Position numbers and translations under genes: made by a program
In this document: positions 1 through 9,049 of the stretch, piece by piece
Layout of the letters: every line of letters starts with the position of its first letter
Numbering within the stretch: position 1 is the stretch's first letter
The notes under the pieces: generated by a model
Database searches by the model: none
What the model saw: the letters and a program-made list of their open reading frames with translations, nothing else
What the model was told of the DNA's origin: nothing
Origin: Folioceros fuciformis
Lineage: Eukaryota > Anthocerotophyta > Anthocerotopsida > Anthocerotales
DNA length: 21,275 nucleotides
Assembly (NCBI GenBank): GCA_049999805.1
Contig: JBNGIO010006418.1
Location: 1-21,275 of the forward strand
Direction of reading: 5' to 3'

Positions 1-49
1 AGGTGCTTCGTTTATAAGCGAGAACCCTAACGGGGTTTCACTCCTAACA
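1..49 (-). repeat. 3' LTR of E1, partial
   Basis: Bases 1-49 match 6317-6365 with one mismatch (C31 versus T6347). Both copies end in CTAACA on the plus strand, which is TGTTAG at the LTR start in element orientation. After the match the sequences diverge, into a polypurine tract here and flanking DNA at 6366, as expected for the two LTRs of one element. Confidence 0.9.
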
Positions 50-59
50 CGCCCCCGTA
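50..59 (-). other. Polypurine tract of E1
   Basis: In element orientation the bases just before the 3' LTR read TTACGGGGGCG followed by TGTTAG. The short G-rich purine run next to the LTR is the expected plus-strand priming site. Confidence 0.7.
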
Positions 60-97
60 AACGGAGCACGCTGCAAAGCTCTGTGATGACAACCACC

Positions 98-256
98 ATG
101 GCGGGCTCGTTGACGCAATGTCTCGCACTCTGTGCCTTCATTATCGCGGCATACCTACTGTACCACCACTGGCATGAAGAGCTGAGGCGAAAGAGTCGTC
201 GCAGCGCGCGCAGAGTGACTTCCCAAAACACCGAGCACACTGCAGAAGAACAGTGA
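98..256 (+). CDS. Antisense small ORF, 52 codons, predicted single-pass membrane peptide
   Basis: The ORF starts at ATG 98-100 in the context ACAACCACCATGG, close to an ideal eukaryotic start context, and ends at TGA 254-256. The peptide starts MAGSLTQ, has an uninterrupted hydrophobic segment (about residues 8-22, CLALCAFIIAAYLLY) and then a strongly basic stretch (LRRKSRRSARR), the layout of a small anchored protein with a positive cytosolic side. It lies antisense to E1, between pol and the 3' LTR and 49 bp from the LTR. No family is recognised. The length is within chance expectation for GC-rich DNA; the start context plus the anchor-and-basic-tail layout are what make it worth listing. 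E2 carries a larger antisense gene in the equivalent place. Confidence 0.35.
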   Translation: MAGSLTQCLALCAFIIAAYLLYHHWHEELRRKSRRSARRVTSQNTEHTAEEQ

Positions 257-516
257 AATCAGGAAATTCACGACAGAGCACCGGTGGCAGATCGCGAGCT
301 GGGAGTGCCGAGTACAAGTCTGGATGTCTGTGGGCAGAGTAGACAACACGCAGAAGCTTCATCCTGAAGACGATGAGTTGCAGGCGCAATTCAAACGTGC
401 CACTGCAAGTCCGTTGCCGCAGGACAGCTGATGCTCCAGGTAGCTGCAGTATGCGATTAGAGTAGACTTGTCGCTTCATCCACCATAGACTGCAGCTAGC
501 TGTGTCGTGCAGGAAG

Positions 517-3500
517 CTAGGGCTGAGAAACGGGGCAGGCCTGTATGCCCATGGCTTCCATATGCTGCTGATGTTTGTTAGCAGGCAGATACTTCGTCAG
601 AAGATCTGCCGTGTTTAAGTCAGTGAAGACATACTGAATTTTCACCTGCTGCTGCTCCACAGAGTGCCTGATAAAATGGTGATGGACTTCAATATGTTTT
701 GTCCGAGCGTGAAACCTGGGATTCGCAGTCATGGCGATGGTGGACATGTTGTCACAGAAAATCGGAGTCGGTTGGAGTTGGGGATAGCCAAGGCCTGCGA
801 GAAAGCAACGCTCCCATATGGCCTCCTTAGCACCCTCTGTCAGTGCTTTGTATTCGGCCTCCGTGGAGCACAAAGCAACAGAGGCTTGCTTTTTGGAGCT
901 CCAGTGAATGGCGGCATCATTCAAAGTAAAACAGTAGGCTGATATGCTTCGTCGACCGTCTGGGTCTGTGGCCCAATCAGCGTCAGCATACCCACACAAG
1001 GTAGGCTCTTTGGATCGCCCCCGGAAGCATAAGCCGTGTGTCATAGTACCCTTCAAATACCGCAGTACTCGTTTAACAGCATGCCAGTGAGCCTGTCCAG
1101 GATTATCAAGGAATTGGGAAACAGAGCTCACTGCGTATTGAATATCTGGTCGAGTCCAACAGCTAATATAGTTGAGACAGCCGACAGCATGGCGGTAAGG
1201 AACATGAACCATAGCCTGTCGCTCTTCATCAGTCTGTGGACATTGATCTATAGAAAGTTTCATGCCCGCAATTCCTGGAGTGGGTGCAGGCTTGGCAGTA
1301 TCAAGGTGAAACCGATGCAAGGTTTCAGCAATATACTTAGCCTGGTGCAACATGAGAGTACCAGCATCTAGGTTACGTACAAGTTGCACGCCAAGAACAA
1401 AAGTGAGTGCTCCAATGTCCTTCATATCGAATTTCTGGTGCAACATGTCCTTGACCCAGGAGAGGAGACCTGCATCGTTGGAGGCCAAAATGGCATCATC
1501 AACGTAGAGGGCGAGAATAACGAGCTTCCCGTCCTTGAGGTAAAAGTAGACATTGGCATCACCAGGATTCTGGATGAAGCCAATGGACTTTAGGTACTTG
1601 TCGATTGTCTTATACCACTCACGGGCTGACTGTTTCAAGCCGTAGATAGTTTTCTTGAGGTGACAAACCCAATCTGGATGCGCTGGGTCAACAAAACCTT
1701 CAGGCTGTGACATGTAGATGTCTTCTTCCAATTCCCCATAAAGAAAAGCGGTGCATACGTCCATCTGCTGAAGATCCCAGGCATTAGCAGCAGCTAGGGC
1801 TAAGATCATGCGGATGGACTGAGTTTTCACAACAGGGCTGAAGGTGTCCGTATAATCTATGCCGGGTACTTGGGTAAAACCCCTGGCAACCAGCCGAGAC
1901 TTGTATCTGGAAATTTCACCCTGAGCATTCAGTTTATGCTTGAAAACCCATTTACAACTAACCACCTTTCGACCCTTAGGCAGAGGACACAATTCCCACG
2001 TCTGATTCTTAAGCAGCGACTCATACTCATCCTTGATAGAAGGGATCCAGTGCTCCTTGTCAGCTCCAGTGATAGCCTCCTGGTATGTTTTGGGTTCGGG
2101 CTTAGCGTAGTGAGGACTAATCATGGAGGACCTAGAAGAAGGGATAGTAACCCCAGCACGAGGACGTCTGAAATCAATGGAAGAATAAGGAGGTTCTACC
2201 CACTGAGCAGGTGAGTTCCTCTGACGCTGAGGATACCGGCGTTCTTCAGAGGGTTCTGCAGGTTGATCCTCTTCAACTTCAGTATGAGAGACATGCTCCA
2301 GGATAGGGACATCTAACGCTGAATCAGCAGAGTGAACAGAAAAATGGTCTTCATCGGAATCAGACCTAGCCTCTTCCAAGGCTGCGGGATGATCTTGAAA
2401 CCCTACAGTAGCCTCTCCCATGATGGAAGGAAAAGGGCCAGGATCCTCTTGAGCAGGTGGATCTCCTTGCACGGCAGGATCAGGAACAAGTACTGCTGGA
2501 ACTGAATTATCTATCTGCTGAGGAGGATCACCTGGTGTAGGGTTCTGAACAACCTCTGGCACTCGCTCGAAAAGGATATCAGGTATGTCATCCTGTGGGA
2601 AATCTGTGGAATCATCCATGTCTGTAAGATCTACGTGAGTAACAGTCTCACGATTGTCAGGCAAGTGCTCAAAATATGGCTTGGCAGGGCACACAAGCTC
2701 TTTGAAGGTCACACTCCTTGCAAACACCGCCATGTGTGTAAGTGGATCCAACAATTTGTAAGCTTTCACCTCCTCGCCATATCCAACAAAAATAAGTGGA
2801 CGAGCTCGATCTTCTAACTTCTTTCTCTTCTCTGCAGGGATATATGCGTATGCTGGAGAACCAAAGACCCGTAAGTGCAGCAAGCTGGGCTTCCTGCGCC
2901 AAATCACCTCAAATGGAGTCTTGCTGTCCACAGCACTTGTCAGAAGTCTGTTGAGGATGTAAGTCGCCGTAACTACTGCCTCTGCCCAGAAAGCTTTGCT
3001 CAGCCCAGACCACTCTAACATACTCCTCGTCATGCCCAGCAGTGTCTGATTGCGGCGTTCAGCAACGCCATTCTGCTGCTGGGTATAAGGAACAATAAGT
3101 TGGCGAACAACACCATGCTCAAGCAAGAAGTTGTTGAAGTGAGCATGTGTGAACTCCGTTCCATTGTCAGTTCGTAACTGTTGAAGCAAGCATCCAGTCT
3201 GCCTCTGTACCATGACGAACCATTCCTTGAAGACCTCGAAAGTATCAGACTTCAAGCGAAGAGGGTAAGTCCAGGAGTAGCGACTATAATCATCAGTAAG
3301 TGTAAGGTAATAAAGCGCTCCACCCAGAGAGGGAATATGGATCTTGCCTGAAATATCTGCATGCACTAACTCAAGGATCTGGGATGCACGGTGAGCAACT
3401 GATTTTGGAAAGGGGACTTCTTTTTGCTTAGCTATAACACATGCATCACAAAGTGGTAAGTCCTTGAAACATTTGGGAAGAGGCTCTCTATAGCAACTTA

Positions 3501-5040
3501 GGTTAGACATTTTAACCAGCTTGTCTCTATTAGCATGTCCCAATCGAGCATGCCACAAACTAGCTTGGGCAGACTGTGAGGACTGAACAGCGTGCACGGA
3601 TTCTGGAGGAAGACAGGTGAGGTCTAGCTGATATAGGTCATGAGTAAGATGTCCCTTTGCTACGACCTTGTTTTCTCCCCCTCGCTTCTTAAGTTCACAA
3701 CTGTGAGAAGTGAAGAGGAGGTCGTATTGACGCAAAGACATCAACTGACTGACGGAAATAAGGTGTTTTGCCATAAGTGGAACGTGCAGGACATTATCTA
3801 AATGGAGGATAGAGCCATCATGCAGACGGAAACGGCATGTGCCTGAGCCAGCAATAAGAAGACCTGTACGTGTAAGTTCATCCCCCAACAGGACCTTATC
3901 AGAAGTTTGAGAAGGTCGGTAATGACTGAACAATCGCCTATCATTGCAGATGTGCGAAGTGGCACCTGAATCTAGGTACCAACTGTGGGGAGAGGAAGGG
4001 ACTGAGGAAGAGGAATAGCAAACCGTCATCACAACAGGAGGTTTGTGAGAAGTCGAAGGTGCCTTTGCAACAGAGTTTGCTTCAGCTTGCTTAGGTTTCT
4101 CGACTTTACGTGCTTCACCAGCCTTCTTTTTTCTACAGTCACGCTCCCAATGCCCTTGAATCCCGCACCAGTTACAGGACCCAGTGCGTTTGGTGGAAGA
4201 AGGGACAGAAGAGCCGGAGCCGGAGGTAGACTTTCCTTTCTGTCCACCCATGTGTTTTTGTCCTCTCGTATAAAGAACTTTGTCAGTCTTAATTTTTCCA
4301 CCATGATATGTGGAGTGCAGTCTGCTCTGCTCCTCCTGTAAAAGGGCCCCAATCACGTCAACAAGACTGATCTGAGGTGCCTTGCCTGCAGCCACAGCCT
4401 TGTCTGCAGCACGAATGGATGCTCCGAAACCAGAAACGAACGTCTGATAACTCGGAGGTAAACAAGTAAGGAGCTGGGCAACCGCGTCCAGCTCAGGGAA
4501 CTGAGACCCAAGATTTAAAAGTTGAGCCCTCAGTTGTCAAAATTTAATGACGAAAGGTCCCACCTTCTCGCCTTCTTTCAGCCTCATAGAGAACAACTCT
4601 CCTCGGATGGAACACTGAGTAAGGATGTTTTTGGCCTCGTACGTCTGCAATAACTGATTCCAGATCTCGTTGGAATCTTGTAGGTAAGCTACATCAGGCA
4701 GGAGTACTTCGTCCAGGCCACTAATCAACACTGCACGAGCAACGTGATTCAGGTTATCCCACTTTTCAATTTCATCCGCTGGAGCAGTTGATGCTGGTTT
4801 AGGAATGGAGCCGCTAACGATGCCCCACACGTGCCGCGCCTGCAGAGCAGCTGTCATGCGAACACGCCATCCATGAAATTTCGTGCCATTAAAGCGGTCT
4901 TTCTCCTTAAACTCCATGGAGAAAGACGGTGCTGGAATCACAGGCACCGGTGGGAGAGGTAAGGCAACCACTCCTCCCCCTCCACCTCCTGCGCCTCCTC
5001 CTCCTCCCCCTCCACTTCCGCCTCCTACCCCTGTGGCCAT
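517..5040 (-). CDS. Copia gag-pol polyprotein of E1, with one in-frame UGA in gag
   Basis: One frame of 1507 codons runs from ATG 5040 to the stop at 517, broken only by TGA at 4539-4537 (codon 168); 5040-4537 and 4395-517 are in the same frame. It would encode capsid, protease, integrase, RT and RNase H. Visible in order: a glycine-rich start (residues 5-23); gag with KDRFNG; a complete CX2CX4HX4C knuckle (about 289-302); protease WYLDSGATSH (D about 357); an HHCC-type region (LWHARLGH, CDAC); integrase D562, D625, E661 with 35 residues between the last two; RT with QMDV and YVDD (about 1179-1182); RNase H with YADADW, STEAEY, CDN and HARTKHI. All catalytic motifs are intact. The UGA falls where E2 and E3 gag both have Arg after Phe, so it is most simply a mutated Arg codon. 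The start MATG is shared with E3 gag. Confidence 0.93.
4960..5030 (-). repeat. Glycine-codon low-complexity tract at the gag N-terminus
   Basis: The plus strand is a run of CCT/CCC/CCA-type triplets, encoding a glycine-rich stretch at residues 5-23 of E1 gag on the minus strand. E3 gag has a short GGG at the same place, so the tract looks like an expansion in E1. Confidence 0.6.
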
Positions 5041-5365
5041 GCTTACCTGCTTTGTGAAGAAAGGCTAATCCGGGTGATCAGGCCGGAACAGGTTCTTCTT
5101 CAAAAAGTGGGTCAAGATGGCTGAAGGGTGGCGCAACAAGCCAGGATTCACAACAAGGGAAAGGCGAAGTGAAAAGGTAAGGGGAGGGTAGTCAGGTGGC
5201 AACCGACATAACTCGCCGCTTCAGAAAGGGACGCTAAGCAAAGTCCCGACGCTTCGCTGCAGGTTGGGAGCGACGCAGGCGACCGGGAAAGGACACATCG
5301 GGCGCAGACATCGACACTCCAGTGAGAAGAATCGACGATGCCACGCAAGCTGATGACGCGCCCCC

Positions 5366-5860
5366 TCAACGAGCAGATGGCGACGATCGAAATCTCGATT
5401 GCTCGCGCACCGGGGCCAGGGAATGTAGCAACTCTGTTGCAGACAAAAATGGGCTGGTGTCGGAGCCAGCTTGCCGCCGCAAATCTGTCACCAAGGCTGT
5501 AAGTTTTCGAACATCCTCTTCCAGCGATGTCAGATTGCGCAGGAACAGATCGATTGCTGCTAAGGCTTCCTGGTGTCGGGCGGTGCGAACCTCGCCTTGC
5601 CGAGAGAGGACGGTAAGAAGAACTGTTTCCGTCGTAGAATGGCGTTGATTAAGCGCCCCGTACGCTCCGATGATTTCTGGTAAATCGGGGGCTCGGAGAA
5701 TGTCCTCCTGCTCCTCTCCCGTGTGATATGCAAGCCCAGCCCTGTAATTTCTGCAAATCACAGGATTGCTGGGAGCTCTATCGGCCTGATCCCGCGCTCT
5801 GTTCTGGTGACAGGTTGGAAGGGATGAATGCTCGACACGAGATCGTCCCCGTCGAGGCAT
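5366..5860 (-). CDS. Leader ORF upstream of gag in E1, 164 codons, unknown function
   Basis: This ORF lies between the PBS (6152) and gag (5040), in the sense direction of the element. It starts at ATG 5860 (MPRRGRSR, basic) and ends at TGA 5366. The second half is predicted helical with heptad-like spacing (about residues 105-145, including SLEEDVRKLTALVTDLRR), and the tail is Ser/Arg-rich. It carries no retroviral domain I recognise. Its stop is 325 nt before the gag ATG. E2 has an ORF of similar size, position and layout (15725-15141) with little visible identity. It could be a real extra gene, a remnant gag-like duplication, or chance in a 1.1-kb leader; the match between two elements favours something real. 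Confidence 0.4.
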   Translation of the reverse strand: MPRRGRSRVEHSSLPTCHQNRARDQADRAPSNPVICRNYRAGLAYHTGEEQEDILRAPDLPEIIGAYGALNQRHSTTETVLLTVLSRQGEVRTARHQEALAAIDLFLRNLTSLEEDVRKLTALVTDLRRQAGSDTSPFLSATELLHSLAPVREQSRFRSSPSAR

Positions 5861-6151
5861 CTTCAGCCCGCTTTAGAGTAGACAAATCTGCTGCTTCATA
5901 GCAGCCAGATCCGCGCAGCGGAAATCTTGCATTCGCATTTTCTATTTGTAATGTCTTGATCAGGAAAACATCACTGATGCTGATATGTGGGTAGGGGAGA
6001 AGGAAAAATTGGACACAAGACCCAGGAGTCACACATCTGTGGCTACTGAATTTTGTGTCAAATGTTTCCGTCTTTCTACATGCATGTGCAGCACCAGACT
6101 AGGTTACTTACAACTATAGAAATATGCAATATCTATGCATCAAAGCACTGA

Positions 6152-6163
6152 GCTCTGATACCA
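6152..6163 (-). other. Primer-binding site of E1 (initiator tRNA-Met)
   Basis: In element orientation the bases read TGGTATCAGAGC, the standard plant copia site complementary to the 3' end of initiator tRNA-Met, immediately next to the LTR end AACA. Confidence 0.93.
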
Positions 6164-6365
6164 TGTTGAGGAACCAGATGCCAATGCGCACGAGAGTGCT
6201 CAGAATAAATATTGACATAATTACATTGATACCCAAAAGGGTCTTATATACAAAACTGTCCAAAAGACATGACTTTCCATATAACCTAAAATCATGTAAA
6301 CAACTAGTGACTATTCAGGTGCTTCGTTTATAAGCGAGAACCCTAATGGGGTTTCACTCCTAACA
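6164..6365 (-). repeat. 5' LTR of E1 (202 bp)
   Basis: On the plus strand it begins TGTTGAGG after the PBS and ends CTAACA at 6365; in element orientation it begins TGTTAGG and ends CCTCAACA. The right 49 bp are repeated at 1-49. At 202 bp it is short but within the copia range. Confidence 0.9.
6244..6250 (-). promoter_or_regulatory. TATA box in the E1 5' LTR
   Basis: The minus strand reads TATATAAG about 115 bp into the LTR, a good TATA match and a plausible start of the U3/R boundary. A second match (TATAAACG, 6327-6332) lies only about 33 bp from the LTR start. Confidence 0.5.
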
Positions 6366-6481
6366 AGCTTCCTCGGTATCATCTTGAGAGACGTGAGGGA
6401 CCTCCTCTAAGCCTATGAGGGCCCAAGCCGCCACTTCCACACCAGCGCTGAAGCCCCGTGAAGGAAACAAAAACCCTGACC

Positions 6482-7012
6482 ATGGCCACAGGTGGTGGCG
6501 CCGCAAACCCTATCAACCAACACTTTGCTAACCTTCAGATTGAAATCAAGGAAAAGGATAGGTTTACGGGAGTAGACTACGATGTCTGGGCTACCTGGAT
6601 GCAAGGACATCTTGAAGACGCTGACCTTTGGACAATAGTCGATGGGTCGATGCCTTGCCCTGCAAATGGAACCCCGGCCTACGATCAGTGGATAAAATCG
6701 GACAGAAGAGCCCGCAACCTCCTAATCGCTGGCCTTGACAAAGACATGGTTCACCACATCTTCGGCGCCCTAACCATACAAGCCATCTGGGAACGCTTCA
6801 CCCAAATGTTCGAAGCCACCGATGCTCAACACTCTGCTACTGCCACACGAAATTTCCACAACCTTAAACATAAGGACGAGGAAAGCATCCAGGCACATCT
6901 TAGCACCTTTCGTACACTGAGAGCAAGACTGGCCTCCTGCGGGACTACCCTAACAGAGGATCAGGTGGCCATAGTGCTCACCTTACACAGTAGAGACCGC
7001 CAACAATCCTGA
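6482..7012 (+). pseudogene. E3 gag, truncated and frameshifted before the zinc knuckle
   Basis: I chose ATG 6482 because it gives MATGGG, matching the MATG start of E1 gag; an in-frame ATG at 6458 would add eight residues. The protein shows the copia gag landmarks KDRFTG, a W-rich segment (DVWATWMQGHL), DLWTIVDG, and STFRTLRARL, where E1 has its UGA. It reads to about residue 170 and ends at TGA 7010-7012. The gag C-terminus and the CCHC knuckle are absent: protease sequence begins within about 40 bp in another frame. An internal deletion with a frameshift is the simplest reading. The product would be non-functional. Confidence 0.85.
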
Positions 7013-7017
7013 TTACC

Positions 7018-8310
7018 ACGCTGACCACCACTACAGGAAGCTGTTCCTCCTGGTATTTGGACAGCGGTGCATCAGCTCATGTTTGTAAAGACCGCAATTG
7101 CTTCAGCACCTATCATACTCTACATGGAGGAGGATCGATTTATGTGGCTGATAATAGGTCTGTAGAAGTAATAGGCACTGGTACAGTTATACTGTAGTGA
7201 AGGACTGGAGGCACAATATCACTGTCAGACATGCTCTATGTGCCAAAGGTCACTAAGAACCTGGTGTTCGTGAGCACTCTAACGGATGACAAGCAGTACG
7301 AGATTCACTTCAAGGCCCGCAAATGCGAGATTTGTCCCCATGATAATCCCACTGACATTACATGTCACGGATCAAAGGAAGACAGGCTCTACCTCTTAGA
7401 AGCCTCCCCTCTCCTAGGATCAGCTCATCTAGCTCGGACCTCTACATAGGTAGAGATAACCAAGCTCTGGCACCTACATCTAGGTCACCCTAGCTTGAGG
7501 TGTATCAAAGAAATGAAAGCTAGCCAGCTTTATGCTGAACCCCTTCCGGACTTCAGCGATAATCTGTTCTGTGAAGGCTGCCTGCTAGGAAAAAGTAAGG
7601 AAGCGTCATACCCATGTGCTTCCCCTCACCGTGCCACCGAGCTACTTGAGCTGGTGCACATTGATCTTTGTGGACCCATGTCCACACATTCGTTTGGAGG
7701 AGCTTCCTACTTTATGCCTATCATCGACGACAAGTCTCGTATGATCCACACCTATTTTCTAGGGCTCAAGAGTGAAGCCTTCACCAAGTTCAAGGAGTTC
7801 CATGCTATGGCTAAACTTCAGACCGGCTGCAAGCTCAAGTGTGTACGCTTGGATGGAGGAGGGGAATTCCTCTCTAGAGAATTTAATTCCTACCTTACTG
7901 AACGAGGCATCACTCGACAAGTCACCGTCCCCTACACCCATGCGCAAAATGGTGTTGCAGAGAATTGCAACCGAAGGCTCCAGGAGATGGCCAGGGCCAT
8001 GCTCTCACATGCCACTTTGTCACGTGGTTACTAGGCTGAGGCTGTCTCTACCGCAACCCACTTGTTAAACCGGCTGCCTACCTCTGCTCTTCCGAATCAG
8101 ACCCCCTTTGAGGCCCGGACCGGACACAGGCCCTCCCTCTCCCATCTTCGGATTTTCGGGACTGATGCTTATGCATGGATTCCCAAGGAGAAACGTCACC
8201 AGCTCCACGATCACAAGATTGGAAAATTCGACGCCTGAGCACAGAAGCTGATATTTGTTGGATACATCGATGATGTGAAAGGTTACAAACTTGTCCACCC
8301 TGATGAAAAT
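7018..8310 (+). pseudogene. E3 protease and integrase, multiple stops
   Basis: One frame carries the protease SSWYLDSGASAHVC (about 7045-7086), a pre-integrase region (LWHLHLGH, CEGC), and an integrase core with HIDLCGP, RLDGGGEF and QNGVAEN, keeping D, D and E with 35 residues between the last two. It is broken by TAG 7195, TGA 7198, TAG 7447, TAG 8032 (where family members have Trp after GY) and TGA 8236. These can all arise by single transitions, as expected in a methylated, silenced plant element. The frame reaches GYKLVHP at 8281 and is interrupted by E2; it continues in frame at 16219. Confidence 0.9.
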
Positions 8311-8335
8311 CAAACTTGTCCACCCTCATGAAAAT
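8286..8335 (+). repeat. 25-bp tandem duplication across the E3/E2 junction
   Basis: Bases 8286-8310 and 8311-8335 are identical except at one position (G8302 versus C8327). Each unit consists of 15 bp of E3 sequence and the first 10 bp of the E2 LTR. The outer copy keeps the LTR terminal TG; the inner copy, continuous with the LTR, has TC. This indicates a short tandem duplication after E2 inserted. Confidence 0.85.
8321..8325. repeat. Target site duplication of E2, left copy
   Basis: CACCC precedes the E2 LTR and is repeated at 16214-16218 after the other LTR. Five bp is the usual copia duplication size. Confidence 0.85.
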
Positions 8336-8610
8336 CACGCCTTGCTCTTAGATGCAAAAGATAGAATGCAATGAATTAAAGAGAAAAGTACAAGCCTTTA
8401 TATAGGCTAGGTGGTTGAGGTTGTTAGGTGGTTACAACTATAAGTAGTTGTAACCATAAGTAGTTATAACCATAAGTAGTTATAACTAATATAACAACTA
8501 ACTACATAGAGCAACTAAATAGGTAACTACCTAATGCCCTAGATGATAATATAATGTTTAAAGTGATGTAGCCCTAATGAATAGTGCCATAAACTAGATA
8601 TATTTCATCA
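8326..8610 (-). repeat. 3' LTR of E2 (285 bp)
   Basis: It aligns over its full length with 15930-16213. It ends in TTTCATCA on the plus strand. Its first bases read TCATG where the other copy has TGATG. It carries the same TATA motif (8397-8404) and 16-bp repeats as the 5' LTR. Confidence 0.93.
8440..8487 (-). repeat. Three 16-bp direct repeats in the E2 3' LTR
   Basis: Units at 8440-8455, 8456-8471 and 8472-8487 share ATAAGTAGTTrTAACy. The same array is in the 5' LTR (16044-16091). In element orientation it lies just upstream of the TATA box. Confidence 0.85.
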
Positions 8611-8621
8611 CTCCCACTCAC
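8611..8621 (-). other. Polypurine tract of E2
   Basis: In element orientation GTGAGTGGGAG directly precedes the LTR start TGATGAAA. A similar AGTGGGAG occurs about 65 bp away (8676-8683 on plus as CTCCCACT). Confidence 0.7.
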
Positions 8622-8654
8622 TATGAATGTAGGGGTGAAAACTAGCTTCAAAAT

Positions 8655-8678
8655 GAGTCTACCTAGGCTGGTAGACTC
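8655..8678. other. Perfect 9-bp inverted repeat (hairpin)
   Basis: GAGTCTACC and GGTAGACTC are perfect reverse complements separated by six bases. The hairpin lies between the 3' LTR and the 5S-like segment of E2. Function unknown. Confidence 0.6.
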
Positions 8679-8790
8679 CCACTAGATCAAAAGATATTAC
8701 CCAAGTAAAATTGAGAACCTGGAAAAAACTAATATAGCCAAAACCTTGCGCAATTGTTGTTGTGGTTTGGTGAGATGGCGTTGATGTACA

Positions 8791-8850
8791 AAGCTCCATC
8801 AAAACTCCGGAGTTAAGCACCCCGTACCGGGATGGGGGACTTGCCAGGAG
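8791..8850 (+). other. 5S rRNA-like segment inside E2
   Basis: CCATCAAAACTCCGGAGTTAAGC (in part at 8795-8818) closely resembles the plant 5S rRNA region around box A. After a short gap, GGGATGGGGGACTTGCCAGGAG (8829-8850) resembles the IE/box C region. The stretch between is shorter than in 5S, so the intermediate element is damaged. This is 5S-derived sequence, not a functional 5S gene. It could be a relic of a 5S-derived SINE or of a Cassandra-type element, both known families that carry 5S sequence, or a piece captured with the antisense gene. It lies in the same orientation as that gene and about 600 bp upstream of it. Confidence 0.6.
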
Positions 8851-9049
8851 TTTTGATAATAATAAAATTGTGAAGGTGTGCCTGGCTTATCCGTCCCCTG
8901 TCACTCGATTGGTGGGTGCGAGTGGCCAGTACGGCAATTGGCCGGCCGCTCCTGTTGTGGGCTATGAACTTCTCCCCCACGGGGAGAATGCGGATGCGGA
9001 TTCCTTGCTCTACGTGCCTGCACATCTCGGGCGCTGATCCCGCCAGATG

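Larger units (their letters stand above)
50..516. other. 3' region of E1 between pol and 3' LTR
   Basis: About 470 bp lie between the gag-pol stop and the polypurine tract, longer than copia reverse transcription needs. Two overlapping sense-strand ORFs occur (479-141, 112 codons; 349-155, 64 codons). The second has a hydrophobic stretch near its middle (VVNFLISLFFCSVLGVLG). I recognise neither, and both may be chance. The plus strand holds the separate antisense ORF at 98-256. Confidence 0.4.
1..6365 (-). mobile_element. Ty1/copia LTR retrotransposon E1, nearly intact, 3' LTR cut by window edge
   Basis: The element reads on the minus strand: 5' LTR (6164-6365), PBS (6152-6163), leader ORF, gag-pol (5040-517), 3' noncoding region, polypurine tract, and the last 49 bp of the 3' LTR at 1-49. 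The domain order protease, integrase, RT, RNase H places it in Ty1/copia. It appears to be the youngest of the three elements: gag-pol has one stop and no frameshift, and the visible LTR overlap differs at one base in 49. Its right edge meets sequence about 115 bp upstream of E3 gag, so it probably inserted in the E3 leader or 5' LTR. The left flank is outside the window, so the target duplication cannot be checked; the right flank begins AGCTT. Confidence 0.92.
6366..8325 (+). mobile_element. Copia element E3, left piece (gag to integrase)
   Basis: This is plus-strand copia sequence with decayed gag (6482-7012) and protease/integrase (7018-8310). It stops at the E2 insertion and resumes at 16214. 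Bases 6366-6481 are leader; GGTATCA at 6375-6381 may be a damaged PBS. The 5' LTR would lie left of E1, outside the window. E3 is the oldest element of the nest, because E2, and probably E1, inserted into it. Confidence 0.85.

Noticed and set aside
664-2817. Plus-strand ORFs of 60-114 codons
   Set aside because: They lie antisense to intact E1 pol, with no start context or domain support; shadows of the real frame.
5148-5369. 73-codon ORF between the E1 leader ORF and gag
   Set aside because: It starts at TTG, has no motif, and lies in leader sequence.
6374-6385. Primer-binding site of E3
   Set aside because: Only GGTATCA (7 nt) matches and no LTR end precedes it; kept as a remark only.
8301-8325. 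Placing the E2 LTR start at 8301 because it has TG
   Set aside because: The target duplication CACCC and continuity with the LTR body fit 8326; 8301 is the duplicated outer copy.
8326-8610. Reading the 5S-like segment and LTR together as a Cassandra element
   Set aside because: In Cassandra the 5S lies inside the LTR; here it is about 180 bp outside, and the LTRs belong to a full copia element.
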